In this document: positions 59,493 through 59,669 of the stretch, piece by piece
Position numbering within the stretch: position 1 is the first letter of the stretch
Layout: each line of letters begins with the position of its first letter
Source of the DNA: Desulfohalobiaceae bacterium
Lineage (GTDB): Bacteria; Desulfobacterota; Desulfovibrionia; Desulfovibrionales; Desulfothermaceae
Direction: 5' to 3'
Assembly: GCA_021737615.1 (NCBI GenBank)
Contig: JAIPDR010000001.1
Coordinates: 1 to 59,669, forward strand
DNA: 59,669 nt
Position numbers and translations under genes: made by a program
The notes under the pieces: generated by a model
The model's database searches: none
Told to the model about the DNA's origin: nothing
What the model saw: the letters and a program-made list of their open reading frames with translations, nothing else

Positions 59493-59669
59493 ATGGCTCA
59501 AGCTGATACCAACAAGACCCAGGAACCCGTCATTGTCTGCCGGGATCTCTGGAAGATATTCGGCGATCTGCCCAAAGATCTCGATTCGGTCCTCTCGGAG
59601 CTGGATGATTCCGCCCTGAGCAAAGAGGAGGTCCTGGAGCGCTACGGTTTGACCGTGGGGGTGCACAAA
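59493..59669 (+). CDS. proV: Glycine betaine/proline ABC transporter ATP-binding protein, N-terminal part
   Basis: The first 59 codons of a gene cut by the window end. After a short lead, VIVCRDLWKIFG is followed by a variable stretch and LSKEEVLERYGLTVGVHK. This is the N-terminal arrangement of ProV/OpuAA ATPases, just before the first core strand and Walker A, which lie outside. Such importers take up betaine for protection against osmotic stress, suiting a saline habitat. An AAGGG motif lies about eight bases before the ATG. Confidence 0.8.
   Translation, partial: MAQADTNKTQEPVIVCRDLWKIFGDLPKDLDSVLSELDDSALSKEEVLERYGLTVGVHK

Overview
The window is a chromosomal segment of a GC-rich, dissimilatory sulfate-reducing bacterium, most likely of the Desulfovibrionales (Desulfobacterota, the former Deltaproteobacteria). 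The diagnosis rests on the complete pathway from sulfate activation to adenylylsulfate (APS) reduction and its electron-input complex in one run: sat, aprB, aprA, qmoA, qmoB, qmoC and the accessory gene qmoD. QmoD is known from Desulfovibrio-type sulfate reducers. No rRNA, tRNA, CRISPR array or intact transposon was seen.

Region 1 (1-8750) opens with a dispersed repeat and the 3' stump of a sirtuin gene. A plus-strand cluster follows: a BMP-family nucleoside-binding protein, two permeases, a xanthine/guanine phosphoribosyltransferase and a double ABC ATPase. It reads as a purine uptake-and-salvage unit. A small methyltransferase and an orphan OppC-type permease follow, then a strong bidirectional terminator. 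Palindromic repeats have expanded the spaces inside this cluster.

Region 2 (8750-28200) is accessory and housekeeping: an RRM protein, a Kef-type antiporter, a frameshifted small gene, a PIN/Phd toxin-antitoxin pair with its own promoter, an aldo/keto reductase, an exported isoaspartyl methyltransferase coupled to a spermidine-synthase-like membrane protein, an HDOD-GGDEF protein, ComF, an MBL-fold hydrolase, a protein with two degenerate GGDEF domains plus TPRs, an M16 peptidase, and a chorismate-mutase/EPSP-synthase-like fusion that lacks the usual active-site motifs. The intergenic spaces here are rich in hairpins and dispersed repeats.

Region 3 (28100-38670, plus strand) is the sulfate respiration locus. 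Sat makes APS, AprAB reduces it to sulfite, and QmoABC with QmoD passes electrons from menaquinol to AprAB. A probable Rex operator lies upstream of sat, and strong terminators follow aprA and qmoD.

Region 4 (38919-56257, minus strand) is a full division and cell wall cluster, read mraZ-rsmH-ftsL-ftsI-murE-murF-mraY-murD-ftsW-murG-murC-murB-ftsQ-ftsA-ftsZ. Starts and stops often overlap, and MraZ-type operator repeats lie in front of mraZ. It converges with the sulfate locus.

Region 5 (56477-end) holds a TrpB2-type tryptophan synthase beta chain, a small four-cysteine protein, a TrpD-family phosphoribosyltransferase with altered signature loops, and the beginning of a ProV/OpuAA glycine-betaine ABC ATPase.

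The most unusual structural signal is a family of stem-loops that begin at or inside stop codons, mostly with the pattern stop-ATAY...TTTGC and a mirrored GCAAA arm. They follow qmoB, qmoC, ftsA, ftsZ, the MBL hydrolase and trpD.
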